A stretch of 64,000 bases of DNA from JBKHAJ01 sp964641125 (GCA_964641125.1 CAZXMO010000010.1:1-64000), one strand, 5' to 3'; shown: positions 8,984 through 18,411, numbered from the stretch's first letter. Notes: a model not told the origin generated them from the sequence alone. Made by a program: numbers and translations.

Positions 8984-9325
8984 ATGGGAGCTTTAGGTAT
9001 ATCTATACTCGTAATCTTCGTCATCACATGTATTCTCCTGATAATCATCGTTTTGATGCAGGACGAGCAGGGTGAGGGCATAGGCGGAATATTCGGCGGA
9101 GGAAGCACCAGCGCGTTCGGATCGCGCTCGGGAAACGTTCTGACTAAGTTTACCGGAGTGTTGGGCGCCCTCTTCCTTATCTGCTCTTTCGGACTTGCCT
9201 GGATAAACAGAACCAACGAGACCGGAGATGTCATCGGCGCCGCCCGGCGGCAGCAGGCACAGGAACAAACAATCGAGGAATGGTGGGCCCCCCAAGACGG
9301 AGAGGGAGAAGCTCAAGCGGAATAA
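8984..9325 (+). CDS. secG: SecG, preprotein translocase subunit
   Basis: 113 residues with two membrane segments (about residues 3-25 and 50-70) and the SecG-typical linker MQDEQGEGIGGIFGGGSTSAFGSRSGN, quoted in part: QGEGIGGIFGGGS. SecG is a small membrane subunit of SecYEG and aids protein export. The C-terminal 40 residues are hydrophilic and glutamine/glutamate-rich. secG directly follows tpiA, an order common in bacteria, and starts 14 bases after it. Confidence 0.93.
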   Translation: MGALGISILVIFVITCILLIIIVLMQDEQGEGIGGIFGGGSTSAFGSRSGNVLTKFTGVLGALFLICSFGLAWINRTNETGDVIGAARRQQAQEQTIEEWWAPQDGEGEAQAE

Positions 9326-9328
9326 TTC

Positions 9329-9739
9329 ATGCGAGTCGCCGTACTCTTCTACGCAGACAGGCAACGCGATAAGTTACGGGAGCATGCGGAGGGTTTGGCC
9401 GAAGGAATAGAAGCCCAAGGCCACCACGTCGATCTCGTGGACGGAAAGCGGGATGTCAACACCAGCCTAACTATCTACGGCTATGTAGCGGTAGGGGCCG
9501 TCGCCACCGGACTGTTCACAGGGAAGATTCCCAATGTTATAGGAAAACACCTCGCATCGGCGGGAACAGTTACGGGAAGACGGTCTTTCGCCTTCACCCT
9601 CAAAGGAATGGGCAGCTCGAAAACCCTCCACAACCTCATGAGAGCGATGGAACACGAGGGGATGTTCCTCAAATACTCCAAGGTATTCGAATCGAAAGAA
9701 GAGGCCCGGGAAACCGGCAGGCAGTTGCACATTGAATAA
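9329..9739 (+). CDS. Flavodoxin-like conserved protein
   Basis: 136 residues starting 3 bases after secG. The N terminus (MRVAVLFYADRQRDKLREHAEGLAEGIEAQGH is the type; key part VAVLFYADRQRDKL) looks like the first strand and helix of a Rossmann or flavodoxin fold. The middle GYVAVGAVATGLFTGKIP is hydrophobic and resembles a core strand followed by a glycine-rich turn. No enzyme motif is recognised and the function is unknown. It is probably cytoplasmic and translated with the glycolytic operon. The end overlaps the next start by 8 bases. Confidence 0.55.
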   Translation: MRVAVLFYADRQRDKLREHAEGLAEGIEAQGHHVDLVDGKRDVNTSLTIYGYVAVGAVATGLFTGKIPNVIGKHLASAGTVTGRRSFAFTLKGMGSSKTLHNLMRAMEHEGMFLKYSKVFESKEEARETGRQLHIE

Positions 9740-10547
9740 CATTGAAAGCCGAATCGCCTACTCCTTCAACATTCTCAAGATTCCGGTCGACGCGTCGGTC
9801 GAGGATATAAAAAGGGCTTTCCGCCGCCGCGCGAAGGACCTGCACCCCGACTTGGACATCAAGGAGAACGTCTCCGACTCGGCGATGAAGGAACTGATCA
9901 TCGCTTACCGGATGCTCCTGGAGTGGAAGAAGCAGTATCAGACGGTTTCGAGAACTCCCGGGCTCAAGGAAGAAGAAAAATTCGACTACAGGGAGTTCCT
10001 CCGCAATCGCCCCGACGACCTGTCCATTCAGGCCAAGCTCATATTCTACGATCTCCTCCACGGATACGAGGAGGAGGCGATCGATCTCTACAGGCGGTTT
10101 TTCGCCTTTCCCAACGAGGACCGAAACCTGGAAAGATACATGGACAGGGAGGACTATATGGACTGCGCCTTCCTCCTTGCGGAAGAATTCGAGAGCCGGG
10201 GAGATCTCATAACCGCCTTCCGCATGCTGATCAGAATTTCGGAGCTCGAATATCAGGCGCCGTATTTCAAACACTTTATGGAGGAGGTACTCTTGAGGTT
10301 GAGACTACTTACCTGTATCCGCATGAACGATCGCATCCCCGCGGAGACCCAGGTAGAATGCCTCCATACGGCGTTGGGAAAGAAATTCGCCGTATCCATT
10401 CGATCCGACCTCTGTAAGAGATTGGCCGAAATCTACGCGGGGTTGGATCTCCTTGACGAGGCGAAATACTATCTCGACATGTGCCTTCTCTACCAACCCA
10501 AGATGTCGGGTATCAAGAACCTGAAGAAACGAATTCTGTGTTCTTGA
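9732..10547 (+). CDS. DnaJ-domain protein
   Basis: 271 residues from a TTG start at 9732, which overlaps the preceding stop; no ATG is available early enough to keep the J domain. An N-terminal J domain (residues about 8-75) carries the HPD motif in KDLHPDLD, needed to stimulate DnaK ATPase. The remaining 190 residues are helical and resemble degenerate TPR repeats, with no zinc-finger or Gly/Phe region. It is therefore a specialised co-chaperone and not DnaJ itself. The client is unknown. Confidence 0.75.
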   Translation: MNNIESRIAYSFNILKIPVDASVEDIKRAFRRRAKDLHPDLDIKENVSDSAMKELIIAYRMLLEWKKQYQTVSRTPGLKEEEKFDYREFLRNRPDDLSIQAKLIFYDLLHGYEEEAIDLYRRFFAFPNEDRNLERYMDREDYMDCAFLLAEEFESRGDLITAFRMLIRISELEYQAPYFKHFMEEVLLRLRLLTCIRMNDRIPAETQVECLHTALGKKFAVSIRSDLCKRLAEIYAGLDLLDEAKYYLDMCLLYQPKMSGIKNLKKRILCS

Positions 10548-10563
10548 CATCGTCGGAATAGAG

Positions 10564-10592
10564 TTGATACCCTGACCACCCAGTGCTATTGT
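10564..10592 (+). promoter_or_regulatory. Promoter of the PPIase-nusB operon
   Basis: TTGATA at 10564-10569, a 17-base spacer and TATTGT at 10587-10592. The expected start of transcription is near 10599, leaving a short leader with AGAGGAAC before ATG 10615. A further TTGACA at 10544-10549, overlapping the stop codon of the J-domain gene, has no equally well spaced -10 box. Confidence 0.5.
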
Positions 10593-10614
10593 TAGATACA
10601 AGAGGAACTATACT

Positions 10615-11709
10615 ATGATAAAATACATACGAATATTACTAGCGGGTCTCATGATCGCCCTTATAGGCGCAGCGGTTTCGACCGCGCAAATAATGGACCG
10701 CCCCGCGGCGACCATAAACTACACCAAATCGGAAATAATCACTCAGAAACAGCTCGATTTGGCGGTTTCCCAGATAGGGCAGCAGTACGCTATGATGGGA
10801 CAGCCCAATCCTTCCCGGGGAGAGGTCCTCGAGGAAATTCTCATCCAGAAGCTCATCCTCCAGGCGGCCAGGAAGGATAATATCCAGGTGAGCGAGGGGG
10901 AGGTCAAATCGGCTTTGCGGGCCCAGCTCGGTCCCCAGGGGGTCAACATCACCGACGAACAGCTCAAGCTCCTCGTCCGGCAGCAGACTGGAATGTCCTG
11001 GGCCGATTACCTCCAACAGGGGAAGGAGCAGCTGCTGACCCAGAATTACATAAAATTCAAGAAGCAAAAGCTCTTCGAAGACATCGATAAACCATCGGAC
11101 CGGGAAATTCGGGAGATCTACAACGAGAACCAACACCTGTTCATAAACCCCGAAATGGTACGGTTCGGCCAGATCTACCGGGACACCCGGAACTTGAGCG
11201 CTTCCGAGAAGAACCAGGCAAGGGACCTGATGGAAGAGATCCTTGCCGACCTTCGCTCGGGAAAGGCCACCTTCGACGAGATGGTCATGAAGTATTCCGA
11301 CGATACCCAGTCCCGATACAAGGGGGGCGACGTGGGGTTCTTGGCCATCAACGATAAAAACTCGAAACAGCTTTTAGGTTCAGATTTCTTCGACGCCGCC
11401 TTCAATACTCCGGAGGGGAAGATAACCGGGATAATCGAATCTAACATCGGACTGCACATCCTCCGTATCTCCGAGAAGCTCTCGGCCCGGCTCCTTGGTC
11501 TCAACGATCCGGTCAATCCCTCGACCACCGAAACGGTACGGGACCGCATAGTCAGCCTCAAGCTCCTCGAAAAGCAGCAGGTTCTCTTTCAACAGGCGGT
11601 CGGAGAAATCATCAACGATCTCAAGAGATTAGCTGAAATCCGCATCTACGCCGATAACGCCGACATAGACCCGGACGATCTCAAGTACTTCGAAAACAGC
11701 GTTCTCTAG
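10615..11709 (+). CDS. SurA/PpiC-like periplasmic peptidyl-prolyl isomerase
   Basis: 364 residues. A signal peptide is visible (ILLAGLMIALIGAAVSTAQ). An N-terminal SurA-like helical chaperone region (about residues 30-170) is followed by one parvulin domain (about 180-290) with KYSDDTQSRYKGGDVGFLA and GIIESNIGLHILRI. SurA-type proteins escort beta-barrel proteins through the periplasm, consistent with bamA, tamB and skp elsewhere in the window. It has one PPIase domain where E. coli SurA has two. It leads the operon with nusB and the TPR, bactofilin and map genes. Confidence 0.85.
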   Translation: MIKYIRILLAGLMIALIGAAVSTAQIMDRPAATINYTKSEIITQKQLDLAVSQIGQQYAMMGQPNPSRGEVLEEILIQKLILQAARKDNIQVSEGEVKSALRAQLGPQGVNITDEQLKLLVRQQTGMSWADYLQQGKEQLLTQNYIKFKKQKLFEDIDKPSDREIREIYNENQHLFINPEMVRFGQIYRDTRNLSASEKNQARDLMEEILADLRSGKATFDEMVMKYSDDTQSRYKGGDVGFLAINDKNSKQLLGSDFFDAAFNTPEGKITGIIESNIGLHILRISEKLSARLLGLNDPVNPSTTETVRDRIVSLKLLEKQQVLFQQAVGEIINDLKRLAEIRIYADNADIDPDDLKYFENSVL

Positions 11710-11711
11710 TT

Positions 11712-12131
11712 ATGGGGGCACGCCGCCGGGGCAGAATACTGGCCTTCCAAGCCCTGTACTCTTGGGAATGCACCGGAAACGACACAAACCGGCTCGCCGC
11801 CTTCCCGTGGCTGGACGAGGCCCAGGCTGAAAAGGTCTCAACGGAGGCCTATACCTTCGCCCGGCTGCTCTTTGCGGGGACCGTCGAACGGAAAGACGAA
11901 ATCGATGCGTTTATCGAAGAGCACCTCGAAAATTGGGAGCTTAAGCGGCTTTCCAGAGTCGACCTTGCTTTGCTCCGGCTTGGATGCTACTCTCTACGGT
12001 ATCAGCATGATGTTCCCGCATCGGTAACCATAGACGAGGCGGTAGACATCGCTAAGGAGTTCGGAAGCGAAGACTCCTACAAGTTCATAAACGGCGTACT
12101 GGACGGTGTAAAAAAGAGCCTTGGCAGGTAG
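11712..12131 (+). CDS. nusB: Transcription antitermination factor NusB
   Basis: 139 residues, the normal size. It has the RRRGRILAFQALYSWE start and the family C-terminal helix pattern (DVPASVTIDEAVDIAKEFG, then KFINGVLDGV). NusB binds boxA RNA with S10 in rRNA antitermination. It starts 2 bases after the PPIase stop and overlaps the next gene by 11 bases. Confidence 0.95.
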   Translation: MGARRRGRILAFQALYSWECTGNDTNRLAAFPWLDEAQAEKVSTEAYTFARLLFAGTVERKDEIDAFIEEHLENWELKRLSRVDLALLRLGCYSLRYQHDVPASVTIDEAVDIAKEFGSEDSYKFINGVLDGVKKSLGR

Positions 12132-13809
12132 CGGGAAGAAACGAAGTTCACTGATAATCTTACTCGTTCTCATCCTTATCGGAGGAGGTGTAGCCGCTTA
12201 CTTCTTCATTCCCGGCCTAGGGGCAAGCCACACCCAAGGAGAAATCGACGAAATCATCGCCGAAGCGGATGAGAAAGTAGCCGAAGGTTCCTACAGGAGC
12301 GGGGAGGACATCTTGAGGAGAGTACGGGGTGAAAAACTCTCGTCTCAGACGTGGATGTCTCTTCTTGCGAGGGGGATGCAAATTTCCGAGGGTCTAGACG
12401 ATTACACTGTTCTCCTCGATTTATCGGAGCGTGCGGTAGAGGACCTCCCCGGAAACGAGGAGCTGTGGGCCGTGTATGTCTACGCTCTTATAAAACGGGG
12501 ATATTACGAAAAAGGCTTTTCTTCCGCCTCGGAACACCTAATGAGTGAAGAATACCGTACCCTCCAGTACGAGGCGGCCCTCAAAATGAATCCCGACAGA
12601 GTTGAGCCGGGTATCTTCGAGGGATCCAGGTTCGCCCCCCTTGCCGCCGATACCGAATCCCTCGACCCGGCGGCCTTCGACGAGCTAGCCTCCCGGCTCG
12701 ATGATCCGCGGCTCCACGCGGCTTCAGCGGTGCTCCGGATGATCTCGGGGGAGCAGGAAAGGGCGATGGAAACCGCTGAACGGTTGGAGAGGTACCGGGA
12801 ATACGATCTTCTTCGTCTCTACATCGCCTACGACGGAGGGGATTTCGAAACCGCCTTGGAGCTTCTGACCAGGATGAATGAGACCGGGCGTATCGAAACC
12901 TATCGGGCGGGCATGCTCGAGGCGGACATCTTGATGAGCCTCGGACATTTCGACCGGGCATCAACATCCTATAGAAATCTGATAGAGACCCAGCCGGAGA
13001 CTTCATGGATACCCTACCTCAATCTGTCTTGGTTAGCCGAGAGGAGGGGAGACGAGGAAGAGGCCTTGAGCTATCTCTTCGACGCCTACAAACACTTTCC
13101 CGGCAAGAAGCAGGTGATCCTTCCCTACGCCCTGTTTCTCCTGCAGCAGAACAGGGGCAGTGAGGCGGCGGAAAAGCTCGAAACTCTCCAGGAGCGTTTG
13201 TCCGAGGACGAGGACGAAGACGAGGGGCTTGCCCTTCTCATTCACTACGTCCGTTCCGCCGACACCAATCCCCAGCAGTTTCGCTCGGTTCTTTGGGAGC
13301 TCTATAACGCGCATCCGGGAAACGAAAAAATAGCTCAATTCTTTACCTGGTATCTTCTCGGTTTCAACGCCCTAGGTGATGCCCGCCTCGTCCTTGACCG
13401 CTTCGAGACCGAATACGGCGCGGTGGAATGGACATATTTCTACAGGGGTATCATTTCCGCCCTCGGAGGCGATATCGAAACGGCCCGGGAGAATCTGGAG
13501 ACGGCCTTCGAGCTTAGAAAAAGATGGGAAACCCAATACAATCTCGCCTTGATAGCCATGAAACGGGGGAACATTACCGACGCCCTCGAGCGGTTCCGTT
13601 CCGCGGACATTCTTTTAACCGGGAACCCGGAAGCGGCCGTCAAGACGGCTGAGCTCGCCGAAATTCGGGTCAAAATAGCCTGGATACTCTTTCTCGACGG
13701 AGAATACGATGCGTCGGCTCGGCAATTGGGTTACGCCCTCGATTTGGATCCTGAAAATCTCGAAGGACAACTCCTGAGCAAGCAGCTTGAAGCTGAACTG
13801 GAAAGGTGA
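12121..13809 (+). CDS. Membrane-anchored TPR protein
   Basis: 562 residues from TTG 12121, inside the nusB end. One N-terminal membrane segment (LIILLVLILIGGGVAAYFF, about residues 11-29) acts as signal anchor, and the rest is periplasmic and made of divergent TPR-like helical pairs (for example YLNLSWLAERRGDEEEALSY and WETQYNLALIAMKRGNITDA). No enzyme motif is present. It is placed between nusB and the bactofilin gene and probably cotranscribed with both. It may be a scaffold in envelope assembly, which is inference only. Confidence 0.75.
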   Translation: MAGSGKKRSSLIILLVLILIGGGVAAYFFIPGLGASHTQGEIDEIIAEADEKVAEGSYRSGEDILRRVRGEKLSSQTWMSLLARGMQISEGLDDYTVLLDLSERAVEDLPGNEELWAVYVYALIKRGYYEKGFSSASEHLMSEEYRTLQYEAALKMNPDRVEPGIFEGSRFAPLAADTESLDPAAFDELASRLDDPRLHAASAVLRMISGEQERAMETAERLERYREYDLLRLYIAYDGGDFETALELLTRMNETGRIETYRAGMLEADILMSLGHFDRASTSYRNLIETQPETSWIPYLNLSWLAERRGDEEEALSYLFDAYKHFPGKKQVILPYALFLLQQNRGSEAAEKLETLQERLSEDEDEDEGLALLIHYVRSADTNPQQFRSVLWELYNAHPGNEKIAQFFTWYLLGFNALGDARLVLDRFETEYGAVEWTYFYRGIISALGGDIETARENLETAFELRKRWETQYNLALIAMKRGNITDALERFRSADILLTGNPEAAVKTAELAEIRVKIAWILFLDGEYDASARQLGYALDLDPENLEGQLLSKQLEAELER

Positions 13810-13843
13810 TACCCTGAATCCCATGGCAAAAAAAGGAGAGGGA

Positions 13844-14293
13844 ATGGCGAAGATAAATGATTCGGCGGAATGCCTGATAGGAGAAGGTTCGGTTTTCGAA
13901 GGCCGGTTCCTCGTCAAGGGATCAATCCGAATCGAGGGAAAATTCCAGGGGGACATCCGGACGGAGGATCAGCTTATCATTGCTCCCGGCGGTAAGGTAA
14001 AGACCGATATCATCGCTCGTCGGGTGGTTGTCGGAGGAACCCTCATCGGAAACATCAAGGCCACCGAAGAGGTGAACCTCCTCGAAACCGGTAAGGTCTA
14101 CGGCAACATTACTACCCCTAAGCTTTCGGTCGAGCCCGGTGTGCTGACGGAGGGTAAGATCACAATCAATTCAGGAGGAGAGGAGTCGGTGGAGAGGGCT
14201 GTAAACGAGTCCTTCGGAGAAGATCCCGACACCATCTTTTCGTCGATGAGTCCGCCGGAGAAGAAGAAACCCGAGCCGCCGGCGGAAAAGTAA
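13844..14293 (+). CDS. Bactofilin
   Basis: 149 residues from ATG 13844, chosen because AGGAG at 13834-13838 sits 5 bases upstream; in-frame ATG 13823 and an upstream start at 13787 are less likely. The middle is a bactofilin (DUF583) right-handed beta-helix: GEGSVFEGRFLVKGSIRIEG, then repeats with GGKVKTDIIARRVVVGGT and TGKVYGNITTPKL. Bactofilins polymerise without nucleotide into cytoskeletal filaments. The C-terminal tail is proline/lysine-rich. With cfpA, this makes two unrelated filament genes in one window. Confidence 0.9.
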   Translation: MAKINDSAECLIGEGSVFEGRFLVKGSIRIEGKFQGDIRTEDQLIIAPGGKVKTDIIARRVVVGGTLIGNIKATEEVNLLETGKVYGNITTPKLSVEPGVLTEGKITINSGGEESVERAVNESFGEDPDTIFSSMSPPEKKKPEPPAEK

Positions 14294-14302
14294 GAAATCG
14301 AA

Positions 14303-15061
14303 ATGATTCGCCTCAAGAACCACGATGAGATACGGCGCATCAAGGAATCGGGAAGTATCCTCGCGGAGCTGCTTCGGGAGCTCGAGAGGATGGTCGAACC
14401 GGGGATAACCACCCTCGAATTGGACGGTTTTTCCCGGGATTTCGTCGAGCGGAAGGGGGCGAAGCCCGCCTTTCTCGGCCATCTCGATTATCCGGCGTCC
14501 CTCTGCGCCTCCGTAAACAACGAAGTCATCCATGGAATACCGGGAAAGCGAAAATTAAAATCCGGTGATATTATCGGCCTCGATTTCGGTGTCAATTACA
14601 AGGGATACATAAGCGACGCGGCAATCACCCTTCCGGTGGGAAAAATTTCCGACTCGGCTCAAAAACTCATGCAAACTACGAGAGAGGCTCTCGAGCTGGC
14701 CGTCGAGGCGGTCCGGGAGGGCGGCCGGATCAGAGACATTTCCACGGCGGTCTATACTCACGCCCGCCGCGCCGGTTTCGACGTGGTGAGGGAGTTCTGC
14801 GGTCACGGAGTCGGTTTCGAGGTACACGAGGCGCCGCAGATTCCCAACTACATCGGCAGGGGACCTAATCCGCGGCTCAAAGAGGGGATGGTACTCGCTA
14901 TCGAGCCGATGATAAATGCCGGAGGATCGGAGATTGCCATACTCGGCGACGAGTGGACGGTCGTAACCGCCGACGGGAGTCTTTCCGCCCACTTCGAGCA
15001 CACCATTGCAATTACCCCCGCCGGTGCGGAAATCCTCACCGATGACGGAGTACGCGTATGA
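14303..15061 (+). CDS. map: Methionine aminopeptidase, type I
   Basis: 252 residues. It removes initiator methionine from new proteins. The five metal ligands are visible: Asp in LDFGVNYKG, Asp in ISDAAITL, His in CGHGVGFEVHEAP, Glu in AIEPMIN and Glu in FEHTIAIT. The N terminus lacks the zinc-finger extension, so it is the short type I form. It begins 9 bases after the bactofilin gene and overlaps the next gene by 4 bases. Confidence 0.96.
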   Translation: MIRLKNHDEIRRIKESGSILAELLRELERMVEPGITTLELDGFSRDFVERKGAKPAFLGHLDYPASLCASVNNEVIHGIPGKRKLKSGDIIGLDFGVNYKGYISDAAITLPVGKISDSAQKLMQTTREALELAVEAVREGGRIRDISTAVYTHARRAGFDVVREFCGHGVGFEVHEAPQIPNYIGRGPNPRLKEGMVLAIEPMINAGGSEIAILGDEWTVVTADGSLSAHFEHTIAITPAGAEILTDDGVRV

Positions 15062-16476
15062 GACACTCCCCGAGCTCGAGCGGACGCTGGCTCGTACCCC
15101 TCCTGGCGGTTGTTATCCCGCTGCTCCTCGTTTCATGCGCTGGATTTACTTCCCGGGCACCCCGCAGTTTTAATCGGGTTGCCGAGCGGGTCCTTCCTTC
15201 GGTGGTCCAGGTACAGGTAACCACGGTGAAGACACAAATCCTTCCCGAAGGTGGGGATTTTCCCTATTCCCCATGGCATTTCGGTCCCTTCGACCCGGAA
15301 GAAGAGGTCCCCGACAGCCGGGACTTCGAATCTCAGGGTATCGGCTCGGGAGTTATCATCCGGTCCGAAGAAGACTCGTACTACGTCCTGACCAATCAGC
15401 ACGTCGTGGGTGACGCTGACACAATCCTTGTCCGGCTCCATGACGGGCGGGAATACGAGGGGACCCTCCTAGGGAGCGATTCCCGCAAGGATTTGGCCCT
15501 TATCCGTTTCGCCGCCGATGACGCCGGGATCGTGACCGCCCGGATGGGGGATTCCCGCCGCCTCGAAGTAGGTGATTGGGTCGTAGCTATTGGAAACCCC
15601 TACGGATACGAATCCACGGTGACCGCGGGCATAGTGAGCGCCATCGGCCGCCGCGGTTTTATTGGGAACATAAACGATTTTATACAGACCGACGCGGCGA
15701 TCAATCAGGGAAACAGCGGCGGTGCTCTGGTAAATCTGAAGGGAGAGGTCGTGGGAATCAACACCTGGATTTCCACTCCCACCGGGGGAAGCATCGGTCT
15801 GGGGTTCTCAATTCCCATCAACAACGCGAAGAAAGCGATAGAGGACTTTATCGAGTTCGGATCTATCCGCTACGGCTGGGTCGGGGTCAGTGTCGGGACG
15901 GTCCTCGAAGATATGCTTGAATCCATGAACATCGACGAAAATGTCCGGGGTGCCTTTGTCTTTCATGTCTTTCAGGGTTCTCCGGCACACCGGTCCGGTC
16001 TTCTCCCGGGGGATTATATAACCGCCGTGGACGGATCTAACATCCGTGACTCTAACGAGCTCGTCCTTGTAGTCGGAGACCTCTACGCATTGGAAACCTA
16101 CGATTTCACCCTCATCCGTGAGGGAGAGGAAATGACAATACCGGTTACGGTGGGATTACGGGAATCGGACGAGTCCATCTCCAAGCAGAGCGGAAAGCTA
16201 TGGCCGGGTATAGGGATCTATCCGATTACACCGGAACTGACGGAGGAACTGGGGCTCGATTCGGGCATGGAGGGGGTCTTTGTCGGAGATATCGAACCGA
16301 ATTCTCCTTTTCAGCAAGGCGGGGCTCGATTCGGGGACGTTATTGTCGCTATCGATTCTCAACCGGCGCAAAGTATGTTAGATTTTTATTCGATAATTAA
16401 CGGTAACGACACTGATATCTTCGAGATTAGGTGTATCAGGGACGGCGCCGAGGTACGGTATTCGGTTACACAATAA
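15058..16476 (+). CDS. htrA: HtrA/DegQ-like serine protease, predicted lipoprotein
   Basis: 472 residues. The N terminus is a signal peptide ending in a lipobox-like LLVSC (Cys near residue 27), so the protease is probably lipid-anchored facing the periplasm. The trypsin-like domain carries His in TNQHVVGD, Asp in KDLALIRF and Ser in NQGNSGGAL. Two PDZ domains follow (around residues 285-375 and 385-470), as in DegP/DegQ. The role is periplasmic protein quality control. The start ATG 15058 overlaps the map stop by 4 bases. Confidence 0.92.
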   Translation: MRHSPSSSGRWLVPLLAVVIPLLLVSCAGFTSRAPRSFNRVAERVLPSVVQVQVTTVKTQILPEGGDFPYSPWHFGPFDPEEEVPDSRDFESQGIGSGVIIRSEEDSYYVLTNQHVVGDADTILVRLHDGREYEGTLLGSDSRKDLALIRFAADDAGIVTARMGDSRRLEVGDWVVAIGNPYGYESTVTAGIVSAIGRRGFIGNINDFIQTDAAINQGNSGGALVNLKGEVVGINTWISTPTGGSIGLGFSIPINNAKKAIEDFIEFGSIRYGWVGVSVGTVLEDMLESMNIDENVRGAFVFHVFQGSPAHRSGLLPGDYITAVDGSNIRDSNELVLVVGDLYALETYDFTLIREGEEMTIPVTVGLRESDESISKQSGKLWPGIGIYPITPELTEELGLDSGMEGVFVGDIEPNSPFQQGGARFGDVIVAIDSQPAQSMLDFYSIINGNDTDIFEIRCIRDGAEVRYSVTQ

Positions 16477-16494
16477 CGATTAGAAAAGGTCACT

Positions 16495-17103
16495 ATGAAC
16501 AAAGAATTCTTATCTTACAACACCGTTCGAAACAACGCCATCAAGCTCGCCTATCAAATATACAGGGACGGATTCATACCCGACGTCGTCTATGTCTCGC
16601 TCAGGGGAGGCGCCTACCTGGGAAACATCATCAGCGAGTATTTCAAGATTGTACGGAAGCAGGAACGACCGGTGTTCTACGCCGCAGTGGTCGCCAGGTC
16701 CTACACCGACGTCCGCCGGCAGGAAGGCATAATGATCGACGGCTGGACATACTCTCCGGAATTCCTCCGGCACGGCGACAAGGTCCTTCTCATCGACGAC
16801 ATCTTCGATTCCGGTAAGACCATCAATCATCTCGTCGAGGTCATCCTCGAGAAGGGACTTCCCCGCAAGGATGTTCGGGTAGCCGTCCACGATTACAAGG
16901 TCTTTTCCTATAAATCTTCCGCCGAACCGATCCATCCCGACTATTATTGCCGTAAGCACGTGATCGAATCTCCCGACCAGGATCTATGGATCCACTATTC
17001 GAGTCACGAGCTTGTGGGATTGAATAAGGAAGAGCTCGAAGAGAACTACTACAAGGAAGATGAGTCTCTCAAAGAGGCGCTGTCCATCCTCGAAACCCAA
17101 TGA
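16495..17103 (+). CDS. Purine-type phosphoribosyltransferase
   Basis: 202 residues. The PRPP-binding loop VLLIDDIFDSGKTINHLVE is clear, and the N-terminal VVYVSLRGGAYLGNIISEYF matches the type I PRTase substrate region. The best guess is a hypoxanthine, xanthine or guanine salvage enzyme, since purine genes are frequent in the window, but the base specificity cannot be read with certainty. AAAAGG precedes ATG 16495. The 117 bases after it, before the convergent lipoprotein gene, contain only a weak 6-bp hairpin without a T-tract. Confidence 0.75.
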   Translation: MNKEFLSYNTVRNNAIKLAYQIYRDGFIPDVVYVSLRGGAYLGNIISEYFKIVRKQERPVFYAAVVARSYTDVRRQEGIMIDGWTYSPEFLRHGDKVLLIDDIFDSGKTINHLVEVILEKGLPRKDVRVAVHDYKVFSYKSSAEPIHPDYYCRKHVIESPDQDLWIHYSSHELVGLNKEELEENYYKEDESLKEALSILETQ

Positions 17104-17220
17104 AAAGGTTCCTTCCGGTTCCGACAGTCGTTTTCTCTACAGCCGACGGCCCGATCCGTCGACTCGGGGCTCGATCTGACCGGCCTCGGCGGATTCGAGT
17201 TGTATTAATCCCCCTGAGAC

Positions 17221-18411
17221 CTACTCCCGGCTCCAGACCCTATTCTGATCCCCAAGGTTATTGACCCACAGGCCGGTACTCGAGGTGCAGGCGTACATGA
17301 GATCGTCGGTAATCTCCGGAGTACCCCGGTCGTCGAGAAAGAGCTTCCGGATTGTACCATCCGAAAGGGTCGTGTTCAGATAGTTGACCGACGTGGAGTA
17401 GCTGTCGATATCGGGCCGCACTGGAGTAAGGGTCGAAAGGTCGACGGTGCCGGTGAAGGGGACTTCGTAGTAACCGTTGTTCGACCCGATGATAAGGATA
17501 GGTATGTCTGTCCCGGAAGGATTAACCGTCAGGAGCTCCATATCGTAGTAGATGATTGTCTGGTTTTCGGTGGAGGGTGTTACACCTGTGTGCCATGTCC
17601 CGCCTTCTTTGGTATAGAGATATCCTTCCGCATCGGAGACGAAGAGGAGATCGCTCGATACCGAAGGCCCGAGTTCCGCATCGGCGGCGAAGAAAATCCC
17701 CCCGAAATCGTCGGGTGTTGGCGTCACTCCGGTCAGCGTCGCCTCGGTGAGAGCGGCCTCACTACCCGTAAACAAAGTGCCTCCGCTAATCACCCAGTAA
17801 TCGGTCCCGTCGTAGGCGGCATCGAAAATGAACCGGGGAGACTGGTCCTCCGGAAGCCCGAGTGTAGTCTGAGTGAAGGTTGATCCGTCCGCGGAGTTCC
17901 ACAGGGTATAGGCGTCGGCGGTCCCTACGTCATCCCTGCGGCAGGCGAAGAGGGTGGGACCCGCTACGAAAACACTCTCGATCGCCTTGCCGTTTATGTC
18001 GGTGTGCGCTACCTCCGTCCAGGCTGCTCCGTCGGTATCGGGCCGCCTGTAGAGGCGGGATACCCCGTCCTCGGTCCTGAAAATCGAGAAAAGGTCTCCG
18101 TTGAAAAAGACGATACCTGAGCTGAGCATGTTTGTTTCCGGTGGGTCCACCGCGGACCAGTCTTCGTCTCCTCCGGCGGAGCGGGTGTATACCTTGCCCG
18201 CGGCGATGTAATAGTTGTCGTTAGGGGTGGTCTTCGTTATATTCCAGACCTTGAGGCTGTCGGCGAGGCCCCGGTCCTGTTCGAGCTCCGACTCTATCTC
18301 GAGGCTGTAGAATAGGCCTAGGTCCCCCTGGGTGCAACTGACTGAGACCGCGGCGGCCGCCGCGAGGAGTGCGAGGGTTAATAGTATATAAAGTAATGGC
18401 GTACGTTTCAT
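17221..18411 (-). CDS. Predicted lipoprotein, propeller-like
   Basis: 396 residues from ATG 18411; a longer reading from 18507 would run into the upstream gene. The N terminus is a lipoprotein signal (YILLTLALLAAAAAVSVSC, Cys near residue 26). The remainder is rich in short beta-strand motifs with tryptophan, glycine and aspartate at about 40-50 residue spacing (for example DYWVISGGTLFTGSEA and WNSADGSTF), suggesting a beta-propeller. No enzymatic residues are recognised. It starts 11 bases after the beta-barrel gene and is surely cotranscribed with it, so the two products may act together at the outer membrane. Confidence 0.7.
   Translation of the reverse strand: MKRTPLLYILLTLALLAAAAAVSVSCTQGDLGLFYSLEIESELEQDRGLADSLKVWNITKTTPNDNYYIAAGKVYTRSAGGDEDWSAVDPPETNMLSSGIVFFNGDLFSIFRTEDGVSRLYRRPDTDGAAWTEVAHTDINGKAIESVFVAGPTLFACRRDDVGTADAYTLWNSADGSTFTQTTLGLPEDQSPRFIFDAAYDGTDYWVISGGTLFTGSEAALTEATLTGVTPTPDDFGGIFFAADAELGPSVSSDLLFVSDAEGYLYTKEGGTWHTGVTPSTENQTIIYYDMELLTVNPSGTDIPILIIGSNNGYYEVPFTGTVDLSTLTPVRPDIDSYSTSVNYLNTTLSDGTIRKLFLDDRGTPEITDDLMYACTSSTGLWVNNLGDQNRVWSRE

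Noticed and set aside
17135..17165. CGACGG/CCGTCG hairpin as a terminator between the phosphoribosyltransferase and lipoprotein genes
   Set aside because: The stem is only 6 bp, and no T-tract follows on either strand.
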